Below, piece by piece: positions 35,882 through 44,564 of a DNA stretch of 64,000 bases. The translations under genes and the position numbers were made by a program. The notes below the pieces were generated by a model. It saw nothing but the letters and a program-made list of their open reading frames with translations, ran no database searches and was not told the origin of the DNA. The DNA is from Maribacter aquimaris (GTDB lineage: Bacteria; Bacteroidota; Bacteroidia; Flavobacteriales; Flavobacteriaceae): positions 124,001 through 188,000 of the forward strand of contig NZ_JABTCF010000007.1 of NCBI RefSeq assembly GCF_014596745.1, given 5' to 3'. How positions within the stretch are numbered: the stretch's first letter is position 1; each line of letters starts with the position of its first letter.

Positions 35882-37525
35882 CTACGCGAGCATCGTCACA
35901 GGATTTTCAAGGTAAGCCCTTAAAGTCTGTAAGAATTGTGCCCCTGTAGCGCCATCAACCGTTCTATGGTCACATGCCAAGGAAAGTGTCATCGTATTAC
36001 CCACTACAATCTGTCCATTCTTTACGACTGGTTTTTCAACAATTGCCCCTACGGACAAAATCGCTGAATTGGGCTGATTGATAATGGAGGTGAATTCCAA
36101 AATCCCGAACATTCCCAAATTGGAAACTGTAAAGGTACTTCCATCCATTTCGGCCGGCGTCAATTTTTTAATTCGAGCCCTTCCTGCAAGATCTTTGACA
36201 GCTGCACCTATTTGTGTTAAGTTCATTTGATCGGTGAACTTGAGTACCGGCACTACCAAACCATCTTCAACGGCAACGGCAACACCCACATGAATATGAT
36301 GGTTATACCTTGTAGTATCCCCTTTCCAGGACGTATTCACTTGAGGATGTTTCTTAAGCGCCATGGCACATGCCTTCACCACCATATCATTGAAGGACAC
36401 CTTGGTATCTGGCAAATTGTTGATCTGTGCACGGGAAGCCTTTGCATTATCCATATCAACCTCGATAGCCAAATAGTAATGTGGAGCCGTGAATTTAGAC
36501 TCGGACAATCTTTTTGCAATGGTCTTACGCATTTGCGAATTCTTGACCTCTTCTGAACTTTCCTCCCCTACAGGCAAAGCTACTGGAGCTATTGCTGAAG
36601 CTGCGGAAGTTGTTTCCTGGGAAGTGGCGGCTGGTTTTGCAGCCTGTTGGACAGGTACAAAATTCTCTATATCTTTCTTTACGATCCTGCCGTGCTCACC
36701 TGTACCTTTAACATCTTTTAGATCAATGCCTTTTTCCTTGGCTATTTTCTTGGCCAATGGGGAAGCAAAGATCCTTTGCCCATCATTGGAAGGTGCATCA
36801 ACAGCGTCTTGACTTGGTTCAGCTGCTTTTTCTTCTTTCACTTCCTCTTTCGCAACCTTATTGGATTTACCGGCAGCAGATTTTGAGGCCAATACAGCAT
36901 CAACATCGGTACCTTCTGGTCCAATTACCGCAAGAACAGCATCTACTGGAGATGATTCACCTTCCTGAAGACCAATATACAACAAGGTTCCTGAGTAAAA
37001 CGACTCAAATTCCATGGTGGCCTTATCGGTTTCGATTTCGGCAAGAATATCGCCTTCCTCAACCTTATCCCCCACTTTCTTCAACCAGGAAGCAACAGTA
37101 CCCTCTTCCATGGTATCACTCAAACGCGGCATTTTTATTATTTCGACACCTTCTGGAATATCCGCTGAACCTGAATCACTAGAACTACTAGCGACAGGAG
37201 CCTCTGCGGTATTTTCGGCTACAGGTTCTACTTTTGCCCCATTGGAGGCATCAGCAGCTCCACTGATCAAACCTGAGATATCCTCACCCTCTTCACCTAC
37301 GATAGCCAAAAGCGAGTCAACCGGAGCTCCTTCCCCTTCAGGAATACCTATATATAATAAGGTACCCTCATGAAAGGACTCAAATTCCATGGTTGCCTTA
37401 TCTGTCTCTATCTCCGCTAGAATATCTCCTTCTTCAATTTTATCACCAACTTGTTTAAGCCATTTTGCCACGGTACCTTCCTCCATGGTATCACTCAAAC
37501 GAGGCATATTAATCACTTCTGCCAT
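35882..37525 (-). CDS. pdhC: Pyruvate dehydrogenase E2, dihydrolipoamide acetyltransferase
   Basis: A 547-residue core subunit that transfers the acetyl group to CoA. Two lipoyl domains (about 1-76 and 129-206) both carry the lipoylated lysine in ETDKATMEFES. A Glu/Ala-rich linker leads to a peripheral-subunit-binding domain near 252-288 (FASPLAKKIAKEKGIDLKDV). The catalytic domain covers about 325-547 with the HxxxD active-site motif in ACDHRTVDGATG near residue 520. The presence of two lipoyl domains is usual in this group. It lies 7 bp after pdhA, same operon, and ends at a strong terminator. Confidence 0.96.
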   Translation of the reverse strand: MAEVINMPRLSDTMEEGTVAKWLKQVGDKIEEGDILAEIETDKATMEFESFHEGTLLYIGIPEGEGAPVDSLLAIVGEEGEDISGLISGAADASNGAKVEPVAENTAEAPVASSSSDSGSADIPEGVEIIKMPRLSDTMEEGTVASWLKKVGDKVEEGDILAEIETDKATMEFESFYSGTLLYIGLQEGESSPVDAVLAVIGPEGTDVDAVLASKSAAGKSNKVAKEEVKEEKAAEPSQDAVDAPSNDGQRIFASPLAKKIAKEKGIDLKDVKGTGEHGRIVKKDIENFVPVQQAAKPAATSQETTSAASAIAPVALPVGEESSEEVKNSQMRKTIAKRLSESKFTAPHYYLAIEVDMDNAKASRAQINNLPDTKVSFNDMVVKACAMALKKHPQVNTSWKGDTTRYNHHIHVGVAVAVEDGLVVPVLKFTDQMNLTQIGAAVKDLAGRARIKKLTPAEMDGSTFTVSNLGMFGILEFTSIINQPNSAILSVGAIVEKPVVKNGQIVVGNTMTLSLACDHRTVDGATGAQFLQTLRAYLENPVTMLA

Positions 37526-37532
37526 CTAAATA

Positions 37533-38528
37533 TTATTTATGTTGTACAAATGGGTAATCCTCTTGATCGTAGACCACATCATATAATTGACTCACTGGTG
37601 GGTATTCGGATTCCTCTGCAAATTTCTCACATTCAGAGACCCGTTTTTTAACCTCCTTATCAATTTCCTTCAGCTCTTCTACCGTTGCATATTTCTTATC
37701 CAAAATCACTTCCTTAACCTGTGAAATCGGGTCAATTTTCTTATACTCCTCTACCTCATCCTTAGTTCTATAATGCTGGGCATCCGACATGGAATGACCT
37801 CTATAACGATAGGTCTTCATTTCCAAGAAAGTAGGTCCGCCTCCACTTCGGGCACGTTCAATGGCCTTACTCATTTCCTTGGCCACAGTAACTGGATCCA
37901 TACCATCAACTGGTCCACAGGGCATTTCATAACCCAATCCCAATTTCCATATATCGGTGGAATGCGACGTTCTCGCAACCGAGGTTCCCATGGCATAACC
38001 GTTGTTCTCACAAACGAAAACCACAGGCAATTGCCAGAGCATGGCCAAGTTGAAACTTTCATGGAGCGAGCCTTGGCGTACCGCGCCATCACCCATATAA
38101 CACAAGGTCACTGAATCCCTTTTGAAATACTTATCGGCAAATGCCAAACCAGCCCCCAAAGGAATCTGGCCACCAACGATACCATGCCCACCATAAAAAC
38201 GATGTTCTTTTGAAAAAATGTGCATGGAACCTCCCATACCTTTGGAAGTACCCGTGACCTTACCATAAAGCTCAGCCATCACCTTCTTTGGGTCAACCCC
38301 CATACCTATTGGTTGAACGTGGTTCCTATAAGCGGTCAACATTCTATCCTTCGTTAAATCCATGGCATGCAATGCACCAGCTAAAACAGCTTCTTGACCA
38401 TTGTATAAATGAAGGAATCCCCTAACTTTTTGCTGTATGTATACGGCTGCTAATTTGTCCTCGAACTTCCTCCAGAACAACATATCTTCGTACCACTTCA
38501 GATAAGTTTCTTTGGTGATTTTTTCCAT
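37533..38528 (-). CDS. pdhA: Pyruvate dehydrogenase E1 component, alpha subunit
   Basis: A 331-residue thiamine-diphosphate-binding subunit. The cofactor motif begins at GDGAVRQGSLHESFNLAMLW near 145-164, with the NN of VCENNGYAMGTSVART near 169-184. The phosphorylation-loop-like segment YRYRGHSMSDAQHYRTKDEV is near 235-254, and QEAVLAGALHAMD near 44-56. Length fits the alpha subunit of heterotetrameric E1. pdhC follows in the same operon after 7 bp; the beta subunit is encoded separately at 13.6 kb. Confidence 0.96.
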   Translation of the reverse strand: MEKITKETYLKWYEDMLFWRKFEDKLAAVYIQQKVRGFLHLYNGQEAVLAGALHAMDLTKDRMLTAYRNHVQPIGMGVDPKKVMAELYGKVTGTSKGMGGSMHIFSKEHRFYGGHGIVGGQIPLGAGLAFADKYFKRDSVTLCYMGDGAVRQGSLHESFNLAMLWQLPVVFVCENNGYAMGTSVARTSHSTDIWKLGLGYEMPCGPVDGMDPVTVAKEMSKAIERARSGGGPTFLEMKTYRYRGHSMSDAQHYRTKDEVEEYKKIDPISQVKEVILDKKYATVEELKEIDKEVKKRVSECEKFAEESEYPPVSQLYDVVYDQEDYPFVQHK

Positions 38529-38741
38529 TAATCGTAATTTAGTTAAAAGTTATTATTTCATGAAGCCACTAAAAACAGACTTTACGGCTTCTAAAAACAG
38601 CGGAACAAAAATACACATATTAATCAATCGGTAAAAAAATAAAGATAAAAGCTTATCATAAAAATCAACGGTTATTAATCATAATAACAAAACCGGTCGA
38701 TAAAATGATATTTGAAACCAGACATCGCCTGCTTTTCCAAT

Positions 38742-39224
38742 TTATAAATAGGTGTTATTAAAACCTAAGGGAAGAATATCGGACAAAGAATTGCATTTAA
38801 TAACTTCCCCCTTTTCCCCCATCATAAGTATGGAAATAGGTTCATTTTGCCTGAACTCATATTCTGAAATAGCTTGCCGACAATTACCACAAGGTGCTGC
38901 CGGAGAGTCAACCATATGATTTTCAGACATCGCCGTAATGGCAATCGATTTAATTGCAATCCCCGGATATTTGGCCCCAGCTTGAAATACGGCCACCCGC
39001 TCCGCACATAAACCGGATGGGTAAGAGGCATTTTCCTGATTATTCCCTATGACCACAACACCATTCTGCAACAATACAGCGGCTCCGACATTAAATTTGG
39101 AATATGGTGCGTAGGCATTTTTTCTTGCCTCAATAGCCGACTGCAACAGCTTTTTGTCCTCAGGATCCAATTCATCCATAGCCTCAAAAACCTGTAGCTC
39201 AAAGGATATCGTTTTTTTTCTCAT
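38742..39224 (-). CDS. cdd: Cytidine deaminase
   Basis: A 160-residue zinc enzyme that deaminates cytidine and deoxycytidine to uridine forms. The catalytic motif CAERVAVFQAG is near 74-84 and the second zinc site PCGNCRQAISEYE near 111-123, with YAPYSKFNVGAAVLLQNG near 38-55. Length is slightly above the homotetrameric type because of an N-terminal extension of about 20 residues. It stands between pdhA and porV on the same strand; a strong terminator after porV separates it from that gene, so it has its own promoter. Confidence 0.95.
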   Translation of the reverse strand: MRKKTISFELQVFEAMDELDPEDKKLLQSAIEARKNAYAPYSKFNVGAAVLLQNGVVVIGNNQENASYPSGLCAERVAVFQAGAKYPGIAIKSIAITAMSENHMVDSPAAPCGNCRQAISEYEFRQNEPISILMMGEKGEVIKCNSLSDILPLGFNNTYL

Positions 39225-39255
39225 GTCATAAAAACATTTCGTATAGGCCTAAATT

Positions 39256-39286
39256 AACAAAACCTGCCCAAAGGCAGGTTTTTGTT
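39256..39286 (-). terminator. Intrinsic terminator after porV
   Basis: AACAAAACCTGCC and GGCAGGTTTTTGTT form a long stem with a CAAA loop, 19 bp after the porV stop codon. The symmetry would also let it act from the other side. Confidence 0.85.
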
Positions 39287-39304
39287 CCAATATATATTTT
39301 TTAA

Positions 39305-40450
39305 TTAGTCATTATAAAACTCTTCGCCCAAACTAAAGGTCAAGGAAAAACGCAAGGTATTCTCCAATGGATTCTTGACTTGGGAAGTAGAGAACAAATA
39401 GGAAAGATCGATCTGGGCTGCCTTGAATTTGAATCCGGCACCCATCGTAAAGAATTTTCTTGATCCTTTTTCCTCGCTCTCATTAAAGTATCCGGCGCGG
39501 ACCATAAAGGCATCTTGATAGGCATATTCCGCCCCCAAAGCCCAAGTAAACTCTTTCAATTCCTCACTAAAACCATCCGGGGCATCACCGAAGGACTTAA
39601 AAACACCGTTTAAAAATCCGATTTCTTGATACTCCTCATTATCGGTTGCATCTACAACGCCATCCTCATTAAAATCCTTGGGAGTTGGCACCAATAACTT
39701 GTTGAATTCAGAGGTTATCCCGATGGTATTGTCTTGATCCAGAATAAAATCGAACCCAGCACCGAATTTTAAATTTGTTGGGAGGAAGTTTTCTTGTCCC
39801 CCTTCATCATAGGACATCTTTCCCCCAAGATTGGAAATATTGAAACCGGCCCTCCATCTACCATCGAAATTATCATAGGCGATTTCCCTTGAACGATAAA
39901 ACCCCGCAATATCAACTGCAAATGTGCTGGCGGCCTGCGAATCTTCACTTCCATTCTGTGGCAGTTTCAGGTTTGACCGTATAAATCTACCACCAACGGC
40001 CATAGAAAAGGTAGGACTCAACTTTAAAGAGTAAGACCCGTCCAAGGCCAGTTCATTTGGTTTGGCCAAAGTTCCTGGATCATTCGCAAATTGCCTAAGT
40101 TCAATTTCACCTAATGTGAAATAACGCAGACTAAACGCAAAAGCGCTTTGCTCATCTATTTTATTAAAGAAACTCGCATTTAACAGCGATATATCCGTAA
40201 TCAGGCTTTCCAAATAGGGTGTATAACTTACCCCAATACCCATTTTTCTTTCAGCAAAAGCAAACTTTGCCGGGTTCCATTGTTGCGAAAAGGCATCCGT
40301 AGAAGTCGCCACACCCATATCCCCCATACCGGCAGACCTAGCATCGGCCGCAATGGTCAGGAAAGGGACGGCCGTGGTTATAACCCTATCCTCCTGGGCC
40401 GAAATTTGCACAGCAAAGGCCAATAATATCAATAATGGAAATTTCTTCAT
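39305..40450 (-). CDS. porV: Type IX secretion system outer-membrane protein PorV
   Basis: A 381-residue outer-membrane barrel of the PorV/LptO family, which collects T9SS cargo from the translocon and passes it to the PorU attachment complex. Signal peptide MKKFPLLILLAFAVQISAQ, then the family start ITTAVPFLTIAADARSAGMG and STDAFSQQWNPAKFAF near 50-66. Several aromatic strand motifs follow, ending in FSLTFSLGEEFYND. Starts at 40471 or 40456 would add a few residues. Its presence beside gldJ shows a T9SS and gliding locus, but porU, which lies between gldJ and porV in model gliding species, is absent here. The 446 bp up to gldJ contain no gene; they must hold the two divergent promoters and a 7-bp hairpin at 40851-40871. 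Confidence 0.92.
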   Translation of the reverse strand: MKKFPLLILLAFAVQISAQEDRVITTAVPFLTIAADARSAGMGDMGVATSTDAFSQQWNPAKFAFAERKMGIGVSYTPYLESLITDISLLNASFFNKIDEQSAFAFSLRYFTLGEIELRQFANDPGTLAKPNELALDGSYSLKLSPTFSMAVGGRFIRSNLKLPQNGSEDSQAASTFAVDIAGFYRSREIAYDNFDGRWRAGFNISNLGGKMSYDEGGQENFLPTNLKFGAGFDFILDQDNTIGITSEFNKLLVPTPKDFNEDGVVDATDNEEYQEIGFLNGVFKSFGDAPDGFSEELKEFTWALGAEYAYQDAFMVRAGYFNESEEKGSRKFFTMGAGFKFKAAQIDLSYLFSTSQVKNPLENTLRFSLTFSLGEEFYND

Positions 40451-40896
40451 CAGCATTGGTCTTATTTTCATTATGAATAAAAGTATTAGTAATTCCCCCA
40501 AAAAAAACTAGGACTATTGTATTGGTAAACGGAGTTTTTAAAAATATCTTATACCGTTCATCGAAAATATTCAAATCATGGATGCCACATTTGGCAAGAT
40601 TTTACTTTTTGCCATGACAATTTTATCCTTTTTAACCTTTACACCTTATATATAGTATCCCTAGCACGTAAAAGAAATCTTCAAATCCATACTATAATGG
40701 CAATTACGCCGTTATATTTTTTGTATACACACTTTTTGCATCATTTAATATGGCAAACACGGAAATAATTTTTCAGTGACAAAATATTATGACCAAAACA
40801 TCGTTTAATATGCCGAAAGTGACACCAAATTAAATCAGAATAAAAATTTCAAACTACGTAAAAGGTAGTTTAAATATTTGAACTCAAGTCCTAATT

Positions 40897-42567
40897 ATGA
40901 AAAAACAGTTTATCAAAATTGTACTTTCTTGTGCAGTAATAGCGGGAGGTTGCACTGTTACAAGTTGTAGCAAAAAATCCTCATCTTCCAAAAATGTATC
41001 AAGAGCTACAGGTTGGAAAATCAATGCCAAGGAAGGTGGTTTCCAATACAACACAGACTTTAAAGAGCAAGAGACTGCTCCCGGTCTTGTTTTCGTGGAA
41101 GGTGGTACGTTTACCAAAGGTAAAGTGCAAGATGATGTTATGCACGACTGGAACAACACAGCTACTTCCCAGCATGTACAGTCTTTTTACATGGATGAAA
41201 CCGAGGTTACCAACGTAATGTACTTGGAATATTTGGATTATCTAAAGAGTGTATATCCTCCAGAAAATCCGAAATATGCGAATATTTATAAAGGTGCCTT
41301 GCCCGATACCTTGGTATGGAGAAACCGTTTGGGATTCAATGAAACCATGACCAATAATTACCTAAGGCATCCTGCATATGCAGAATACCCCGTAGTTGGT
41401 GTCAACTGGATCCAAGCCACACAGTTTGCCGAATGGAGGACCGATCGTGTAAATGAGGTGATGTTGGAAAGGGAAGGTTATTTGGCCAAAGACGCCAAAT
41501 ACCAGGCAGCTACTGGTGAGGTCGCAGGTACATTCAGTACTGAAGCCTACCTTAATAGACCAGAATCTGTCTATAACGGACAAATTGATTCGTTACAAGG
41601 AAAAATGAAAAAGGACAGCGTTAACACATACGCCAAAAGAAGTACGGGTATAATCATGCCGGAATACCGATTGCCTACGGAGACTGAGTGGGAATATGCC
41701 GCCCAGGCCCAAGTTGGTTCAAGGGAATACAATAACTATAGAGGTAGAAAAAAATATCCATGGGACGGTGATTACACCAGAAACGGTCAACGTGTTGGTC
41801 GAGGTGACCAATTAGCAAACTTTAAACAAGGAAAAGGTGACTATGGTGGAATCGCAGGCTGGTCAGATGACGGCGCTGATATTACAGCACAGGTAATGTC
41901 TTACAAACCCAATGACCTTGGTCTTTATGATATGGCCGGTAATGTTGCCGAATGGGTAGCTGATGTTTACCGACCTATAGTGGATGACGAAATCAGTGAC
42001 TTCAACTACTACAGAGGTAACATATATATGAAAACTGCCATCGGAGAAGATGGTAAAGTGAATATCTTGAGAGACTCCGTGGTATATGACACACTTCCTA
42101 ATGGTAAAGTCGTAGCGGTAAATCTTCCAGGTGAGATAAAAATGGTACCTGTCGATGAAGAAGAAACCTATTTGAGAACTAATTTCTCTGCTAGTGACAA
42201 TAGAGGATATAGGGACGGCGAACCAAGTTCTTCAAGATTCTTCGACAGATTCAGTGATGAAGATGATAGCGAGAATACCAAAAAAATGTACGATTCCCCT
42301 AATCACAAAGTAGAAAGGGATTCTTTAGGAAAATTGATTCGCCAATATGACCATTCGAACAACAGAACTACATTAATCAATGATGAAGTGAGGGTATACA
42401 AAGGTGGCTCTTGGAAGGATAGGGCTTATTGGTTGGATCCCGCACAACGTAGATACCTACCACAATATATGGCCACAGACTACATCGGCTTCCGTTGTGC
42501 AATGTCTAGGGTAGGCTCGAAATCAAAAACAAAAAACAAAACAGTAAGAGGCAAAAAAGCCAAATAG
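40897..42567 (+). CDS. gldJ: Gliding motility and type IX secretion lipoprotein GldJ
   Basis: A 556-residue lipoprotein with a formylglycine-generating-enzyme-like (SUMF1) fold. The signal peptide ends in a lipobox, with the lipidated cysteine most likely at residue 19 or 24 (AGGCTVTSC). Family segments include PGLVFVEGGTFTKGKVQ near 63-79, FYMDETEVTNVMYLEYLDYL near 97-116, MPEYRLPTETEWEYAAQA near 252-269, MAGNVAEWVADVYRP near 346-360, VYKGGSWKDRAYWLDPAQRR near 505-524 and the C-terminal ADYIGFRCAM-type end. The basic tail (KTKNKTVRGKKAK) is intact; in Flavobacterium johnsoniae the last residues of GldJ are needed for gliding but not secretion. The gene diverges from porV. Confidence 0.95.
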   Translation: MKKQFIKIVLSCAVIAGGCTVTSCSKKSSSSKNVSRATGWKINAKEGGFQYNTDFKEQETAPGLVFVEGGTFTKGKVQDDVMHDWNNTATSQHVQSFYMDETEVTNVMYLEYLDYLKSVYPPENPKYANIYKGALPDTLVWRNRLGFNETMTNNYLRHPAYAEYPVVGVNWIQATQFAEWRTDRVNEVMLEREGYLAKDAKYQAATGEVAGTFSTEAYLNRPESVYNGQIDSLQGKMKKDSVNTYAKRSTGIIMPEYRLPTETEWEYAAQAQVGSREYNNYRGRKKYPWDGDYTRNGQRVGRGDQLANFKQGKGDYGGIAGWSDDGADITAQVMSYKPNDLGLYDMAGNVAEWVADVYRPIVDDEISDFNYYRGNIYMKTAIGEDGKVNILRDSVVYDTLPNGKVVAVNLPGEIKMVPVDEEETYLRTNFSASDNRGYRDGEPSSSRFFDRFSDEDDSENTKKMYDSPNHKVERDSLGKLIRQYDHSNNRTTLINDEVRVYKGGSWKDRAYWLDPAQRRYLPQYMATDYIGFRCAMSRVGSKSKTKNKTVRGKKAK

Positions 42568-42584
42568 TTTTACTGAAGTTATAT

Positions 42585-42619
42585 AAAAAGCCCTGACCAT
42601 TTCGTCAGGGCTTTTTTTT
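42585..42619. terminator. Terminator between gldJ and murF
   Basis: AAAAAGCCCTGAC and GTCAGGGCTTTTT form a stem with a CATTTC loop and an eight-T tail, 18 bp after gldJ. The stem nearly repeats the one at 7857-7886. Confidence 0.88.
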
Positions 42620-42630
42620 ATCTTTGACTT

Positions 42631-43908
42631 ATGAGTATAAGCGCACTTCACCAGATTTTTCAGCAGTTTCCCACTATTTGTACCGACACTCGTAAAATCA
42701 CTGACAATTGTATCTTTTTTGCCTTAAAAGGCGACAACTTCAATGGCAACGAATATGCTGAGTCAGCCTTGCGGGAAGGAGCCGCCTATGCGGTAGTCGA
42801 TGACAAAAAATATGCCGGTTTCGATAAGGTGTTTTTAGTTGAGGATGTTTTGGAAACCCTTCAAGAGTTGGCCAAATACCACAGAAACCACCGTGCCGCC
42901 AAAATCATTGCCCTAACGGGTAGTAATGGCAAAACAACCACAAAGGAACTGATCTTTTCCGTCCTTTCCCAAAAATATAAAACAGTGGCCACTGTTGGCA
43001 ACCTCAACAACCATATCGGTGTTCCCCTTACTCTATTATCGATAAAGGAAGATACCGAAATCGCCATTGTTGAAATGGGTGCCAACCACTTAAAGGAAAT
43101 CGAATTCCTGTGTAGCATTGCATTGCCCGATTTCGGTTACGTCACAAATTTCGGAAAAGCCCATTTGGAAGGTTTTGGAGGTATTGAAGGTGTTATTAAA
43201 GGTAAGAGCGAACTTTATGAATTTATTACGACCCACAACGGGATAGCTTTCTTAAACGCGGATGACCCTATTCAATGGGAAAAATTGGGAACCTATATTC
43301 ACAAATATGGTTTTACCCAGAACAAAAAGGATTATTACAAAATTGAATTCCTAAAGGCCGACCCCTGTGTTTCCCTAAAGGTTGAAGACACCTGCATTCA
43401 ATCCCATCTTATAGGAAGCTACAACTTTACAAATTGTTGCGCGGCCATTGTAATGGGCAAATACTTCAACATTCCCCTAGATGCCATCAAGTTGGCCATC
43501 GAAAGCTATGTACCACAAAACAACAGGTCCCAGATTATCGAAAGAAACGGCCGGCAAATCATCCTTGATGCCTACAATGCGAATCCTTCGAGTATGAAAG
43601 TTGCCTTGGAAAATTTCAATAAGCTAAAAGGGAATCCAAAAATTGCTTTTTTGGGTGACATGTTCGAATTGGGGGAATCAGCTGCAACGGAACATCAAAT
43701 CATCGCTGATTTATCGTCACAGCTCAATATTGATAAGGTGTTTTTATTGGGGGAAAATTTTGGCAGAACCGACAGTCCTTTTACAAAATTCAAGAACTAT
43801 GATGACTTTAAATCACGTTTCAAGGATTTCGGGTTACCCGAAAACGGCAAAATCCTAATCAAAGGTTCTAGGGGCATGGCCTTGGAACGCCTGCTCGACT
43901 TACTCTAG
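42631..43908 (+). CDS. murF: UDP-MurNAc-tripeptide:D-Ala-D-Ala ligase
   Basis: A 425-residue cytoplasmic ligase that adds D-Ala-D-Ala to the peptidoglycan precursor. The N-terminal uridine-binding domain has CTDTRKITDNCIFFALKGDN near 17-36. The ATP loop is ALTGSNGKTTTKELIFSVL near 94-112, followed by TVGNLNNHIGVPLTLL near 120-135 and the Glu/His segment EMGANHLKEIEFL near 148-160. The C-terminal domain carries LDAYNANPSSMKVALENF near 311-328 and LGDMFELGE near 339-347. Length is normal. It begins only 12 bp after the gldJ terminator, so its promoter lies within or before that hairpin or it depends on read-through. Confidence 0.95.
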   Translation: MSISALHQIFQQFPTICTDTRKITDNCIFFALKGDNFNGNEYAESALREGAAYAVVDDKKYAGFDKVFLVEDVLETLQELAKYHRNHRAAKIIALTGSNGKTTTKELIFSVLSQKYKTVATVGNLNNHIGVPLTLLSIKEDTEIAIVEMGANHLKEIEFLCSIALPDFGYVTNFGKAHLEGFGGIEGVIKGKSELYEFITTHNGIAFLNADDPIQWEKLGTYIHKYGFTQNKKDYYKIEFLKADPCVSLKVEDTCIQSHLIGSYNFTNCCAAIVMGKYFNIPLDAIKLAIESYVPQNNRSQIIERNGRQIILDAYNANPSSMKVALENFNKLKGNPKIAFLGDMFELGESAATEHQIIADLSSQLNIDKVFLLGENFGRTDSPFTKFKNYDDFKSRFKDFGLPENGKILIKGSRGMALERLLDLL

Positions 43909-43937
43909 TTTATTTCGGATGATGTAAAGGAAAGAAG

Positions 43938-43980
43938 TGGGACATACTGCCCCGAAGCGTCGGGGGAACCAGTGACATCT
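43938..43980 (-). pseudogene. Degenerate 3' half of tRNA-Val with inserted palindrome
   Basis: Plus-strand bases 43938-43949 (TGGGACATACTG) and 43966-43980 (GAACCAGTGACATCT) copy, with two changes, the acceptor/T-arm part of the adjacent intact tRNA (TGGGATATACTG ... GAACCAGTGACCTCT). In place of the tRNA's GATTC loop bases stands a perfect 16-bp inverted repeat, CCCCGA-AGCG-TCGGGG (43950-43965). The rest of the tRNA is missing. It lies ten bases from the intact gene, so it looks like a partial tandem duplication later invaded by a small palindromic element. Confidence 0.65.
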
Positions 43981-43989
43981 ATAAAAGAG

Positions 43990-44064
43990 TGGGATATACT
44001 GGATTCGAACCAGTGACCTCTGCCCTGTCAAGGCAGCGCTCTAAACCAACTGAGCTAATATCCC
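43990..44064 (-). tRNA. tRNA-Val (anticodon GAC)
   Basis: A complete 75-nt cloverleaf on the minus strand. Acceptor stem GGGATAT/ATATCCC with discriminator A; D arm GCTCAGTTGGTTTAGAGC; anticodon stem CTGCC/GGCAG with loop TTGACAG, giving anticodon GAC for valine GUC codons; variable AGGTC; T arm ACTGG-TTCGAAT-CCAGT. CCA is not encoded. A promoter of Bacteroidota type lies just upstream. Confidence 0.96.
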
Positions 44065-44081
44065 AATAAAATTTCAGGGCG

Positions 44082-44111
44082 CTAAGGTATGACTAATTTT
44101 TTATTCCCAAA
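44082..44111 (-). promoter_or_regulatory. Promoter of tRNA-Val
   Basis: Minus strand TTTG (44111-44108), 18 nt, then TACCTTAG (44089-44082), a close match to TTTG-N19-TAnnTTTG. It is placed about 18 nt before the tRNA 5' end. Confidence 0.65.
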
Positions 44112-44279
44112 ACTAACCTAACAAGAATGATCGGTTTATTCCTAAATATTTTTGTGTCTTCCCCGAATTTGTAGGGAAATCGATAAATCCAATATTTCGA
44201 TCAACGCAAATTACTTTTGGGTATACGCGTCTTTTCACTACACACTTTTAACCTCATCATCGAACTGGACATTACCCGG

Positions 44280-44564
44280 TTATTTATTTTCCGCTTTTAT
44301 ACTATCCATTTCCTTTCGGAACCTTAGGATCATAAGGCTATCAAATTGTTGCTCAATACTATCACGCATAAACCTCCAGTTTGATGATGTCATTTTCAAA
44401 TTATAATCCCTGATTTTATTGAAACGGGCAATATTGAAACGATTCGCGCGCCAGGCGGCCTCCGTACTCTCTTTGTGTTTAAGGTCCTGAAGATATATCC
44501 CTATACAAAAACCCAGCACAATAACAACCAACACAACGATCCAAAATCTTGAATTTGTCTTCAT
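44280..44564 (-). CDS. Small membrane-anchored hypothetical protein
   Basis: A 94-residue protein not assigned to a family. One N-terminal membrane helix lies near residues 8-25 (WIVVLVVIVLGFCIGIYL). The rest is a charged, probably helical soluble part with regular Arg/Lys and Glu/Asp (EAAWRANRFNIARFNKIRDY near 35-54, RFRKEMDSIKAENK at the end), suggesting a coiled coil. It could be an anchored scaffold or regulator. Composition and frame look coding, but no neighbour indicates a role. It is isolated: 215 bp separate it from the tRNA gene, and a 690-bp regulatory gap follows on the other side. Confidence 0.55.
   Translation of the reverse strand: MKTNSRFWIVVLVVIVLGFCIGIYLQDLKHKESTEAAWRANRFNIARFNKIRDYNLKMTSSNWRFMRDSIEQQFDSLMILRFRKEMDSIKAENK

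Noticed and set aside
40851-40871. 7-bp hairpin before gldJ as an operator or attenuator
   Set aside because: Short and AT-rich with no second copy; noted in the porV entry only.
44152-44406. 84-residue forward frame opposite the small membrane protein gene
   Set aside because: Antisense overlap; the reverse frame has a better membrane-anchor layout.
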